64,000 nucleotides of DNA from Gordonia humi (GTDB lineage Bacteria; Actinomycetota; Actinomycetes; Mycobacteriales; Mycobacteriaceae), in the NCBI RefSeq assembly GCF_014197435.1, contig NZ_JACIFP010000001.1, forward strand, positions 372,001 through 436,000, in the 5' to 3' direction. This document shows, piece after piece, positions 31,721 to 39,969 of the stretch (positions are counted from its first letter, which is position 1; each line of letters starts with the position of its first letter). The notes below the pieces were generated by a model. It searched no databases. It was not told the origin of the DNA and saw nothing but the letters and a program-made list of their open reading frames with translations. Both the position numbers and the translations under genes were made by a program.

Positions 31721-32629
31721 TCATCCACGCACAGTCGTCCGTCGCGCAACCAGTTCGTCAATGTCGTCGAGGATATCGAGTCGATCCGGACTCGGCATCC
31801 ACCCCAGTTCCCTCCTCGTCCGAGGTGCGCGCGACCGACTGCACACACTGAACGCTATCAAAGCGGTGAACTTGTCCCAGAACTCAAGCGCCGTGCCGAG
31901 ATCGACGCTGCGCGTCGACACCGCCAACCTCGCGGCGACAGCCTCGGCCAGCGTCCGGTAGTTCGTCTCACCCGACACAGCGTGGTAGAGCGCACCGGCA
32001 ACGCCCTTGTCTAACGCAAGCGAATACACCTCGGCGACGTCGTCGACATGCACATTCGAATACAGATTCAGGCCGCGCCCGATGTAGCACACCGCCCCGG
32101 TCGCCTCGGCGGACCGGAACAGCCCGCGGATCATCGGACAACCACCGTGCCCCCAGATCATGCCCGGCCGGACGACCATCGCACGCACACCCCGCTCCGC
32201 AGCCGCTCGGACGAGGTCTTCGGTGTCTTTTCGCGCACCGACGTACTTCGACGGCACGAACTCGTCGTCCTCGGCGAAGGTGTTCTCGCTCCAATCGCCG
32301 TCGGTGCGTTCGGACAACACGCCCGTACCCGAAGTGAAGACCAGGGTCTTTCCTGAGCCCGCCATGCGCTCGATCACCGCCTCCACGACGTCGAACTCCG
32401 GCTGGATCAGTAATTGAGCCGCGTAGATCACCGCATCGGCAGCGTCGACATGCGCCACCGCTGCCGAGATGTCGTCGAGGTCGCCGACGACGGCATCGGC
32501 GCCGAGCGTCCGGAGATCGTCCGCCGCGTCCGCGCGACGCGCGAATCCGACGACGTCGTGCTCTCCGACGAGCCGACGCACAATCGCTCCTCCGAGGTAT
32601 CCGGTCGCGCCGTAGATCAGAACTCGCAT
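31721..32629 (-). CDS. NAD-dependent epimerase/dehydratase family protein
   Basis: A 302-residue extended short-chain dehydrogenase. YGATGYLGGAIVRRL is the Rossmann loop, TSGTGVLSE supplies the catalytic Ser/Thr, and SKYVGARKD gives Y-x-x-x-K-type residues, slightly offset from the usual YxxxK. VVRPGMIWGHGGCPMI is the conserved substrate segment. AGAGGAAGG precedes the ATG at 32629. Substrate unknown. It is divergent from the importer operon and convergent with the GAF regulator. Confidence 0.82.
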   Translation of the reverse strand: MRVLIYGATGYLGGAIVRRLVGEHDVVGFARRADAADDLRTLGADAVVGDLDDISAAVAHVDAADAVIYAAQLLIQPEFDVVEAVIERMAGSGKTLVFTSGTGVLSERTDGDWSENTFAEDDEFVPSKYVGARKDTEDLVRAAAERGVRAMVVRPGMIWGHGGCPMIRGLFRSAEATGAVCYIGRGLNLYSNVHVDDVAEVYSLALDKGVAGALYHAVSGETNYRTLAEAVAARLAVSTRSVDLGTALEFWDKFTALIAFSVCSRSRAPRTRRELGWMPSPDRLDILDDIDELVARRTTVRG

Positions 32630-32827
32630 ACGTGCCTTCCTCTAGTCATCATCGCTCACTCATGGACCGATGTCCGATCACTCGCCACATACGGCGTCGA
32701 TCGCATCAGAATCGATGAACTCCCCAGATTCACCGACTTCAGTGCAATGAGTTAACTATATTCTAGATCACGGGGGGATCGCTGTCCGGGGAACCCGCCG
32801 GTCGACGCTGGACCATCATCAATCATT

Positions 32828-32849
32828 TTAGGTAAATCAGTTCAATTAT
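32828..32849 (-). promoter_or_regulatory. Shared 22-bp element, importer promoter copy
   Basis: Read on the minus strand it matches 56833-56854 at 18 of 22 positions, centred on CTGATTTA. It abuts the -35 hexamer of the importer promoter, so a bound protein would repress it. Confidence 0.5.
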
Positions 32850-32877
32850 TGACACATACCGGAAACCTCACTAGGCT
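32849..32877 (+). promoter_or_regulatory. Promoter of the importer operon
   Basis: TTGACA at 32849-32854, a 17-bp spacer and TAGGCT at 32872-32877: a near-consensus sigma-70-type promoter. Transcription would start near 32884, leaving a leader of about 44 nt with GAAGGAAG before the ATG at 32928. Confidence 0.75.
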
Positions 32878-32927
32878 CCTGCAACCAGATCGCGTGATCT
32901 ATGCCATCCCAGACCGAAGGAAGTAAC

Positions 32928-34184
32928 ATGCGTCACCTGACACCGCAGATCGGCCGCCGCACCGCGGCAGCTCTCGCCGTTCCTCTGCTCGTCTTCGGCG
33001 CCGCTGCGTGCGCCGAGGACACATCCACCGACTCGAACGCCGCGGAAGGGGCCGTCTCGTCCGCTCCCGAGGGAACGTTCCAGGGCACCAAGGCCGAGGG
33101 CTCACCGATCAAGATCGGCGTCATCAATTCCGAGGACGGTCCCGCCATCTCGCAACCCGAGGGCAGGCTTGCCGCCGACGCCGCGGTCAAGTACGCCAAC
33201 GAGAACCTCGGCGGCATCGGCGGTCACCCGATCGAGACGTTCGTCTGCAAGAGCAAGGAGGACACCGCCTCAGCCACCGACTGTGCCAACCAGATGGTCG
33301 AGCAGAAGGTCGCCGCCGTCGCCGTCCTGAACACCGCTCACGGCGACGCCATGGCACCGATCATCACCGGCGCGGGCATCCCTTACACCGGTTACAACGG
33401 TGCAGGCGGGACCGAACTGCGGTCGGACAAGTCGTTCTTCTGGACCGGCGGATTCCCGAGCGTGCTGATAGGCATGGCGCAGTACGCCGCCGAACACGGC
33501 CACAAGACCGCGACCCTGTTCGTCACCGATAACGCCGCCGTCGTCGGCTCCACCGAGGCGATGGGCAAGCCTGCGTTCGAGAAGGCGGGCGTCACTCTGA
33601 CCGTCGCCCCCATCCCTCTCGGCACCCCGGACGCCTCGTCACAGGTCGCGGCCGGCGTCAAGGACAAGCCCGGAATGGTCGGACTCGTCGGTGATGCGAC
33701 CATGTGCACCTCGACGCTCAAGGGGCTCACCACCGTCCAGTACTCGGGCGACATGCTGGTGGTCTCCCCGTGCATCGAGGACTCGACCATCGAAGGCGCA
33801 GGCGAGGCACTGGGGAAGTCCAAGGTCGTCACCTCGACGAGCGGCGGCGGCAGCGACAAGGAGTCGCTGATCTACCGCGCCGTGATGGCGAAGTACGCAC
33901 CCGACACCAGCCTCGGCGGCGCCTCCCAGACCGGATTCCAGTCGATGCTCGGCCTCATCCGTGCGGCAGCATCGCTCACCGGCGAGCCGACGGCGGCGAA
34001 CACCATGACCGCGATCCGGGCGGCGGCCGACGTCCCGATCCCGCTCGGCGGCGGCGCGACGATGACGTGCAACGGAACCGCGCTTGCGGGCCTGAAGGCA
34101 CCGTGCGCCAATTACGTTCTCGTCGGCGACCTGGACGACAAGGGGAAGAGCTCCGACGTCTCCCTGATCCAGCTCAACAAGTGA
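32928..34184 (+). CDS. Branched-chain-amino-acid-type ABC transporter binding lipoprotein
   Basis: A 418-residue exported lipoprotein; the lipobox is VFGAAACAED. The mature protein has a type I periplasmic-binding fold: IKIGVINSEDGPAISQPEGRLAADAAVKYANENLGGIGG is the LivJ-type opening, and ITGAGIPYTGYNGAG and LIRAAASLTGE are hinge/lobe motifs. Many LivJ-like proteins near acyl-CoA genes bind aromatic or short carboxylic acids rather than amino acids. GAAGGAAG precedes the ATG at 32928. It heads an operon with the fused permease/ATPase and LivF-type ATPase. Confidence 0.88.
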   Translation: MRHLTPQIGRRTAAALAVPLLVFGAAACAEDTSTDSNAAEGAVSSAPEGTFQGTKAEGSPIKIGVINSEDGPAISQPEGRLAADAAVKYANENLGGIGGHPIETFVCKSKEDTASATDCANQMVEQKVAAVAVLNTAHGDAMAPIITGAGIPYTGYNGAGGTELRSDKSFFWTGGFPSVLIGMAQYAAEHGHKTATLFVTDNAAVVGSTEAMGKPAFEKAGVTLTVAPIPLGTPDASSQVAAGVKDKPGMVGLVGDATMCTSTLKGLTTVQYSGDMLVVSPCIEDSTIEGAGEALGKSKVVTSTSGGGSDKESLIYRAVMAKYAPDTSLGGASQTGFQSMLGLIRAAASLTGEPTAANTMTAIRAAADVPIPLGGGATMTCNGTALAGLKAPCANYVLVGDLDDKGKSSDVSLIQLNK

Positions 34185-34225
34185 TCGATGCCGTAACCCG
34201 ACCGCAGACGATCTGAGAGCGGACT

Positions 34226-36991
34226 ATGACCGACCATCTGTTATTCCTGATTCTGGGCCTCGGCAGCGGTTCAGTGTTCGCGGCGCTCGCCATGGCGCTC
34301 GTCGTGACCTATCGCAGTTCTGGGGTGGTGAACTTCGCCACCGGCGCGATCGCCCTGTACGTCGCCTACACATTCGCCTTTCTTCGGAAGGGCAAGCTCC
34401 TCATCCCGATTCCGGGGCTGCCGGACAACATCGATCTCGGTGCGCCGCAGACCCTCGCCGCTTCCATGGTGATCTCGCTGGTGATCGCCGCGGTCCTCGG
34501 TCTGATCCTTTACGGACTGGTGTTCAGGCCGCTGCGGTCGGCGTCGCCGGTGACCAAGGCCGTCGCCTCGATCGGTGTGATGCTGCTGATTCAGGCCATC
34601 ATGGCGCAAAAGGTCGGTACAAGTCCGGTGTCGGTGGAACGCATCGTGCCGGAGAACTACTTCACGATCGCCGGTACCCGCGTTCCCACCGACTCGCTGT
34701 TCTTCGCCGGGATCATCGTCCTGCTGGGAATCGCCCTGACCCTGCTCATCCGCTTCACCCGATTCGGTCTCGCGACCCGAGCCGTCGCCGAGACCGAGCA
34801 GGGAGCACTGGTGTCCGGGTTATCGCCCGACCGGGTTGCGGCGATCAACTGGGCGCTGTCCACCGTCGTGGCGGGTCTCGCAGGCATCCTGATCTCGCCG
34901 ATAGTTCCACTGATTCCGATGTCGTACACGCTGTTCATCGTGCCCGCGCTGGCGGCCGCACTGTGCGGCAATCTGACAAAGCTCGGGCCTGCCATCATCG
35001 CGGGTCTGTTGATCGGCGTCGCGCAGTCCGAGCTCACGTATCTGCAGTCGACCGTCGACTGGTTCCCGGCCTCGGGCACCGCGGAACTCGTTCCGCTGAT
35101 CCTCATCCTGATCCTGCTGGTCGCCCGACGCGACCGGCTGCCTCAGCGGGGATCCGTCACGGCACCGTCGCTGGGACGTGCGCCGCGACCGCGGAACCTA
35201 TACGTCCCGCTTCTGGCGGTGATTCCGGCCGCAGTTCTGCTCGTGGCCACGCAGGGCTCGGTGCGTGGCGCGGTGGTCACGACGTTCATCCTCGGCGTGA
35301 TCGCGCTGTCGCAGGTGGTGGTGACCGGTTACGCCGGGCAGGTCTCCCTCGCCCAGCTGGCGATCGCAGGCGTCGCGGCGTTCACGTTGTCCCGTCTGAC
35401 CAGCGATCTGGGGATCCCGTTCCCGATCGCACCGATCCTCGCCGCGCTGATCGCCACTGTCGCCGGTGTCGTCGTCGGGCTGCCCGCGCTGCGACTCCGC
35501 GGTCTGCCGGTCGCCATCGTCACCCTCGCCATGGCGGTGGCCGTCGAGGCGCTCTGGTTCCGCAACGTCGACTTCAACGGCGGGCTCGACGGCGCACCTG
35601 TCAAAGCGCCGAAGCTGTTCGGACTCGACCTGAGCATCGGTGCGGGCGAATCCTATCCGCGGATCGGATTCGGCATCCTGTGCCTGGTGGTCCTCACCGC
35701 CGCCGCGTTCGGTGTCGCGTGGCTGCGCACCCATCGGCTCGGCGCGTCCATGCTCGCCGTCCGCGCCAACGAGCGTTCGGCCGCAGCCGCGGGCATCGAT
35801 GTTCGACGGGTCAAGATCGCCGCGTTCGCGATCGGATCGTTCATCGCGGCGATCGGCGGAACCCTGATGGCGTACCAGCAGAACGGTGCGGCCCCGACGT
35901 CGTACACCGCGATCGCCGGAATCAGTCTGTTCGCGATGGTCTATCTCGCAGGCGTGTCGTCGGTGGCGGGTGGCATCCTCGCCGGAGTCATCGGAGCCGG
36001 CGGCATCCTGTTCCTCGCGTTGGACCGGTGGATCCATTTCGGTTCATACTTCGGGATCGTCGCAGGCCTGCTGCTCGTCGTCACCATCATTCGGAACCCG
36101 GAGGGGGTCGTCGGACCGCTGCACACCCTCGCCGCACGGGTCGGACGAGGACGGCAGGGGCCACAGGTCGCGGCGACTGCAGCCCCATCAACCGCCCCCG
36201 ATGCACCCGTCATCGGCGGGCCCGTCCTCACCGTGCGCGACATCGGCGTCCGTTACGGTGGCGTCACAGCGCTGGAAGACGTCTCGTTCGATGTGCGCGA
36301 GGGCGAGATCCTGGGACTCATCGGCCCCAACGGCGCGGGCAAGACCACCCTCGTCGACGCGATCAGCGGCTACGCCGACTACACCGGATCGGTGAGGCTC
36401 GAGGAGCACGCTCTCGACGGCGTCGCTCCGCACCGGCGCAGCCGCGCGGGACTGGGCCGAACCTTCCAGGGAATCGAACTGTACGACGACCTGACCGTGC
36501 GGGAGAACGTCGTGGTCGGTACGACCGCCACACTCGGTCGTTTCGATGACGCGCACGAACCGGATCTGGATCGACTGTTCGCCACCCTCGATCTGAGCGA
36601 GGTCGCCGACCGTCCGGTCGACGAAATCTCTCAGGGCCGTCGCCAGCTCGTGTCTGTGGCTCGCGCCCTCGCCGGTCGACCGCACGTCGTCCTGCTCGAC
36701 GAGCCCGCAGCCGGTCTCGACTCCGGCGAGAGCCAGTGGCTCGGCGAACGCCTGCGTGCGGCTCGCGCGGGCGGAGTCACGGTCGTCATGGTCGAGCACG
36801 ACATGGGGCTGGTCCTCGACGTGTGCGACCGCGTCGTGGTCCTAGACCTCGGCAAGGTCATCGCGGTCGGCACACCCGCCGAGATCCAGTCCGATCCCAC
36901 GGTCATCGCCGCCTACCTGGGCGGCTCCAGCTCGTCGGAACCAGACGGAGCCGACACCGTCGAAACGAACAACCACGAGGTGAATGTATGA
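34226..36991 (+). CDS. LivH-LivM-LivG fusion: two permeases and ATPase of importer
   Basis: A 921-residue protein joining three importer subunits. Residues 1-300 are a LivH-type permease (GLGSGSVFAALAMALVVTYRSSGVVNFA). Residues 325-640 are a LivM-type permease (VTGYAGQVSLAQLAIAGVAAF, ANERSAAAAGIDVRRVKIAAFAIG). Residues 665-905 are a LivG-type ATPase (Walker A GPNGAGKTTLVDAISG near 700, signature ISQGRRQLVSVARALA, Walker B VVLLDEPAAGLD near 820). Usually these are separate genes; the complete fusion is found in some actinobacteria. Its stop overlaps the LivF start (ATGA). Confidence 0.93.
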   Translation: MTDHLLFLILGLGSGSVFAALAMALVVTYRSSGVVNFATGAIALYVAYTFAFLRKGKLLIPIPGLPDNIDLGAPQTLAASMVISLVIAAVLGLILYGLVFRPLRSASPVTKAVASIGVMLLIQAIMAQKVGTSPVSVERIVPENYFTIAGTRVPTDSLFFAGIIVLLGIALTLLIRFTRFGLATRAVAETEQGALVSGLSPDRVAAINWALSTVVAGLAGILISPIVPLIPMSYTLFIVPALAAALCGNLTKLGPAIIAGLLIGVAQSELTYLQSTVDWFPASGTAELVPLILILILLVARRDRLPQRGSVTAPSLGRAPRPRNLYVPLLAVIPAAVLLVATQGSVRGAVVTTFILGVIALSQVVVTGYAGQVSLAQLAIAGVAAFTLSRLTSDLGIPFPIAPILAALIATVAGVVVGLPALRLRGLPVAIVTLAMAVAVEALWFRNVDFNGGLDGAPVKAPKLFGLDLSIGAGESYPRIGFGILCLVVLTAAAFGVAWLRTHRLGASMLAVRANERSAAAAGIDVRRVKIAAFAIGSFIAAIGGTLMAYQQNGAAPTSYTAIAGISLFAMVYLAGVSSVAGGILAGVIGAGGILFLALDRWIHFGSYFGIVAGLLLVVTIIRNPEGVVGPLHTLAARVGRGRQGPQVAATAAPSTAPDAPVIGGPVLTVRDIGVRYGGVTALEDVSFDVREGEILGLIGPNGAGKTTLVDAISGYADYTGSVRLEEHALDGVAPHRRSRAGLGRTFQGIELYDDLTVRENVVVGTTATLGRFDDAHEPDLDRLFATLDLSEVADRPVDEISQGRRQLVSVARALAGRPHVVLLDEPAAGLDSGESQWLGERLRAARAGGVTVVMVEHDMGLVLDVCDRVVVLDLGKVIAVGTPAEIQSDPTVIAAYLGGSSSSEPDGADTVETNNHEVNV

Positions 36992-37695
36992 ATGCCCGGA
37001 TCGACGTCACCGGACTGGCCGCGGGCTACGGCGGATCGCCGGTGATCCGAGGAGTGAACTTCTCCCTCGCCCCCGGGGAGATCCTCGCGGTGCTCGGCCC
37101 TAACGGCGCTGGAAAGTCGACGACGATGCTGTCACTCGCCGGCCTGATCGGTCGCGCGGCCGGAACCGTGACGATCGACGGCACGGAGCTCTCGGCCGGA
37201 CACCCGCGCCGAGCCGCGAAACAGGGCGTCGTGCTCGTACCCGACGATCGCTCGCTGTTCACCACGTTGACTACGACCGAGAACCTCCGACTCGCCGCGA
37301 CCAGCCGAGAAAAGGTCGGCGAGGTGCTCGACCTGTTTCCGCGACTCAAAGAGCGGCTGAAGGTCCCTGCGGGGGTGCTCTCGGGTGGCGAGCAGCAGAT
37401 GCTCGCAATCGGTCGTGCCCTGGTTCAGGACCCGAAGGTTCTGCTGATCGACGAGTTGTCCATGGGGCTCGCACCCGTCATCGTCGAATCGCTGCTGCCC
37501 ATTCTGCGCACCGTGGCGCAGACCGGAGTCGCGGTCGTCCTCGTCGAACAGCACGTGTCGCTCGCGTTGCGCACCGCGGACCGCGCTCTCGTGCTCGCAC
37601 ACGGTGAAGAGGTCCTCGCCGGTTCGGCGGACGAACTGCTCGCCGATCCGGCGAGGATCGAAGCCGCGTACATGGGGGCGACGCACGCGGCCTGA
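36988..37695 (+). CDS. livF: LivF-type ATPase of the importer
   Basis: A 235-residue ATPase with Walker A GPNGAGKSTTMLSLAG, signature LSGGEQQMLAIGRALV and Walker B VLLIDELSMGLAP, in which Leu-Ser replaces the common Glu-Pro. VPDDRSLFTTLTTTENL fits the LivF Q-loop region. The ATG at 36988 overlaps the preceding stop, so LivF is made in step with the fused subunit. It supplies the second nucleotide-binding domain of the importer. Confidence 0.92.
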   Translation: MNARIDVTGLAAGYGGSPVIRGVNFSLAPGEILAVLGPNGAGKSTTMLSLAGLIGRAAGTVTIDGTELSAGHPRRAAKQGVVLVPDDRSLFTTLTTTENLRLAATSREKVGEVLDLFPRLKERLKVPAGVLSGGEQQMLAIGRALVQDPKVLLIDELSMGLAPVIVESLLPILRTVAQTGVAVVLVEQHVSLALRTADRALVLAHGEEVLAGSADELLADPARIEAAYMGATHAA

Positions 37696-37713
37696 CGCGC
37701 ACTCCGGAAGACG

Positions 37714-38154
37714 TCAGCGCCCGCTGACCGGCCCGTCATACCACGCACCGTCCACCGCTGCGTCCACGGCGACGAGGCGGTGCGCGAACACCCAGCGGTC
37801 GCCGTCTCGGACGACGACGTCACGGTATCTGCCCCAATGATCGAGGCCACGCTGGGTGAGCACCTGAAAGTACGCGGACGACGCGATCCGATCCTGCGTC
37901 ACCGTCGCGAACACGAGACTCGCGACGTAGTGGCGTATCTGCGGGGTCCAGTCCGAATCGTCGGAGCGTGCTCCGGTAAGCATCTCGACGATCGCCTCCC
38001 GGCCGGTCGCCCGCGCCCCACCCTTGATCTCCAGCACGCCGTCGGCCGCGAAGCAGGCCGCGAGATCATCGATCCGGAAGCGGTCGCCCGCGTGGTTGTA
38101 CTCGGCATAGACGTTCCGGACGCCTTCGCGCGCCACTAGTTCCCAATGCTCCAT
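37714..38154 (-). CDS. SnoaL-like/NTF2-fold protein
   Basis: A 146-residue cone-fold protein: VRNVYAEYNHAGDRFRIDDLAACFAADGVLEI, then GREAIVEMLTGA and YRDVVVRDGDRWVFAHR. Members are small isomerases, hydratases or dehydrating enzymes, or are non-catalytic. GAAGGAG precedes the ATG at 38154. It is convergent with the importer operon and divergent from a TetR gene, which may control it. A role in the nearby catabolic pathway is inferred from position only. Confidence 0.8.
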   Translation of the reverse strand: MEHWELVAREGVRNVYAEYNHAGDRFRIDDLAACFAADGVLEIKGGARATGREAIVEMLTGARSDDSDWTPQIRHYVASLVFATVTQDRIASSAYFQVLTQRGLDHWGRYRDVVVRDGDRWVFAHRLVAVDAAVDGAWYDGPVSGR

Positions 38155-38262
38155 ATCCGTCGAACTCCTTCACATGAGTACCTTCTATATGAACTAAATT
38201 ATTTATCTTAAATAGCATCGAGCACGACCGCCGACCCGAAACAGTCGCCCGGAGCCGCGCAC

Positions 38263-38268
38263 TATGCT
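38263..38268 (+). promoter_or_regulatory. Leaderless -10 box of TetR gene (TATGCT)
   Basis: TATGCT ends 6 nt before the GTG at 38275. Confidence 0.4.
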
Positions 38269-38274
38269 GAGACG

Positions 38275-38874
38275 GTGCAGGTACGGACATCACAGACCGA
38301 AGCAGCCGTCCAGCGCGGTCTGAGCCGACGGCGCGCGACGGCCGAGGACGAGGTCGCCCGTCTGATCGCCGCGGGCCGAAAACTGTTCGGCGGGGCAGGC
38401 GATCCCCGCATCGCAGACATCGTCGCCATGGCGGGCGTCTCCTTGGAAGCCTTCTATCGGTACTTCGGGAGCAAGTCCGCGTTCATCGCAGCCGTCGCCG
38501 ACGACGGCACCAGCCGCGTCGTCACATACGTCCGACACAAGACTGAAGGCGCCGACACACCGGAACAGAAGCTCCGCGCCGTGGTCGACGCCGTGATGCG
38601 CCAGGCCGCGAGCCCGGAACTCGCAGCGGCGTCCCGGAACCTTCTGGGCACCCGCAGCGACTCGACATCGGTCCTGACGTTCCGGGGTGAGATCGCCGAC
38701 CTGCTCTCGCCGGTGCTGGGCGGCCTCGGTTCGACCGATGCGCCCCGTGATGCGCGCATCGCCGCCACCGCGGTGATCGGTGCCGTTGAAGATCACATCT
38801 GGAGCGACACTCGGCCGACATCCGACGACATCGATCGCCTCGTCGACTTCATCGCTCGCGCCGTGCGTCGCTGA
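38275..38874 (+). CDS. TetR-family transcriptional regulator
   Basis: A 199-residue regulator. The helix-turn-helix RIADIVAMAGVSLEAFYRYFGSKSAFIAAV is clear, though the first helix (LIAAGRKLFGGAGDP) is atypical in length. The C-terminal ligand domain is not assignable to a known effector. The GTG at 38275 follows a -10-like box by 6 nt. It lies between the SnoaL-like gene (divergent) and the kinase gene (convergent, 3 bp away), and could control either. Confidence 0.85.
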   Translation: MQVRTSQTEAAVQRGLSRRRATAEDEVARLIAAGRKLFGGAGDPRIADIVAMAGVSLEAFYRYFGSKSAFIAAVADDGTSRVVTYVRHKTEGADTPEQKLRAVVDAVMRQAASPELAAASRNLLGTRSDSTSVLTFRGEIADLLSPVLGGLGSTDAPRDARIAATAVIGAVEDHIWSDTRPTSDDIDRLVDFIARAVRR

Positions 38875-38877
38875 GTA

Positions 38878-39882
38878 TCACGACAGCGCCGCGCGGACCT
38901 CCTCCAGAAGCGTCGGCACGCCGTCGATCATCCGCCGCATCGGGGGCGGCAGATCGCCACCTCGGCGAGCCCGCTTCAACAACAGCGCGGTCGCGGCGGC
39001 CTCCTTGTACCGCGTCAACGTGTCGAACCAGTCCATGTCCGGAAGCCTGGTCTGCGCGGCGTTCTGATACGCCTCGATCAGCTCGGCCTTGGTCGGCGTG
39101 CCCGCCGGCGTTCCCGGCTCGGCCGCCGGATGCTCGGCGTCGTCGGTGAAGAACGTGAGCCAGGTCAGATCCACTCTCGGATCGCCGACCGACCAGATCT
39201 CCCAGTCGATGATCGCCGTCACGGAGCCCCCGGCGCAGAGCGTGTTCCCGAGCCGGTAGTCACCGTGGTTCACAACCGGGTCCAGGGGCGCGGGCACCGA
39301 CGCCAGAAGCAGATCGGCGCACGTTCGATAGTCGTATTGAAGGTCGCCGGGAACTGTCTCGAAGGCTCGTGTCCACCGCGCGATCTCGTCGGCGAGACCG
39401 ACGACGGGCTCATCGGCCACCACCGCGCCGAGCTCGGCGGGTCGCACCGCGTGCAACTCGGCCATCACCGTCGCTGCGTCATACGCGCGCGCAGCCACCT
39501 CAGTCGGCGCCGCGCGGTCCTCCGCCCGGGTGAGCACCGGCTCCTCACAGACCCCGGCGACCATCTCCATCGCGAAGAACGGTGGCACGTCGAGGCCGGC
39601 TCCCGGAGTCGCGAACACGACCCGCGGCACACGCACTCCACCGTGACGGTTCAGTGCGCTCATCAACCGGGCCTGCCGAAGCACGTCCCGGTTTCGTACC
39701 GGTTCGATGCCCGGCGGCGCGACCTTGACGACCAGGTCGTCGCTCCCGTCCAATCGCGCAACATACGTCAGGCTCGACGACCCGCCGGTCAACGGTTCCA
39801 GTCCCACCAGCCGGCATTCCGGCCGCGTCCGAGCCAGTCCGTCGACCACACGCGGCGACATCTCATCGAGTAGATCCGTCAC
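38878..39882 (-). CDS. APH-family kinase, ACAD10/11-associated type
   Basis: A 334-residue protein kinase-like phosphotransferase. LEPLTGGSSSLTYVARL is the nucleotide loop, VVKVAPPG holds the ATP lysine, HGDYRLGN is the catalytic loop and IIDWEIWSVGDPRVDLTW the metal-binding segment. It is related to aminoglycoside kinases, but this subclass is the kinase half of human ACAD10/11 and of LvaA, which phosphorylate 4-hydroxyacyl-CoA. GGAGG precedes the GTG at 39882. It is divergent from an ACAD10/11-like dehydrogenase with 87 bp between, strongly suggesting the same pathway rather than drug resistance. Confidence 0.87.
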   Translation of the reverse strand: MTDLLDEMSPRVVDGLARTRPECRLVGLEPLTGGSSSLTYVARLDGSDDLVVKVAPPGIEPVRNRDVLRQARLMSALNRHGGVRVPRVVFATPGAGLDVPPFFAMEMVAGVCEEPVLTRAEDRAAPTEVAARAYDAATVMAELHAVRPAELGAVVADEPVVGLADEIARWTRAFETVPGDLQYDYRTCADLLLASVPAPLDPVVNHGDYRLGNTLCAGGSVTAIIDWEIWSVGDPRVDLTWLTFFTDDAEHPAAEPGTPAGTPTKAELIEAYQNAAQTRLPDMDWFDTLTRYKEAAATALLLKRARRGGDLPPPMRRMIDGVPTLLEEVRAALS

Positions 39883-39915
39883 GCTCCACCTCCATAGAAT
39901 CTTGTTTCTTATATT

Positions 39916-39930
39916 CAGAATGATATTCTG
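39916..39930. promoter_or_regulatory. Inverted-repeat operator between kinase and dehydrogenase genes
   Basis: CAGAAT, GAT, ATTCTG: a perfect 6-bp inverted repeat with a 3-bp centre in the 87-bp divergent gap, in an AT-rich stretch that must hold both promoters. A TetR-type protein is a likely binder. Confidence 0.5.
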
Positions 39931-39969
39931 CCATGGCAATCGACAAGACGGAAATGAAAGCAGGACGTG

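Noticed and set aside
32928..37695. A true leucine/isoleucine/valine importer
   Set aside because: The family resemblance is clear, but the neighbourhood is acyl-CoA catabolism, so the substrate is left open.
38878..39882. Aminoglycoside-resistance phosphotransferase
   Set aside because: Sequence and its ACAD10/11 neighbour point to acyl-CoA metabolism, not to drug modification.
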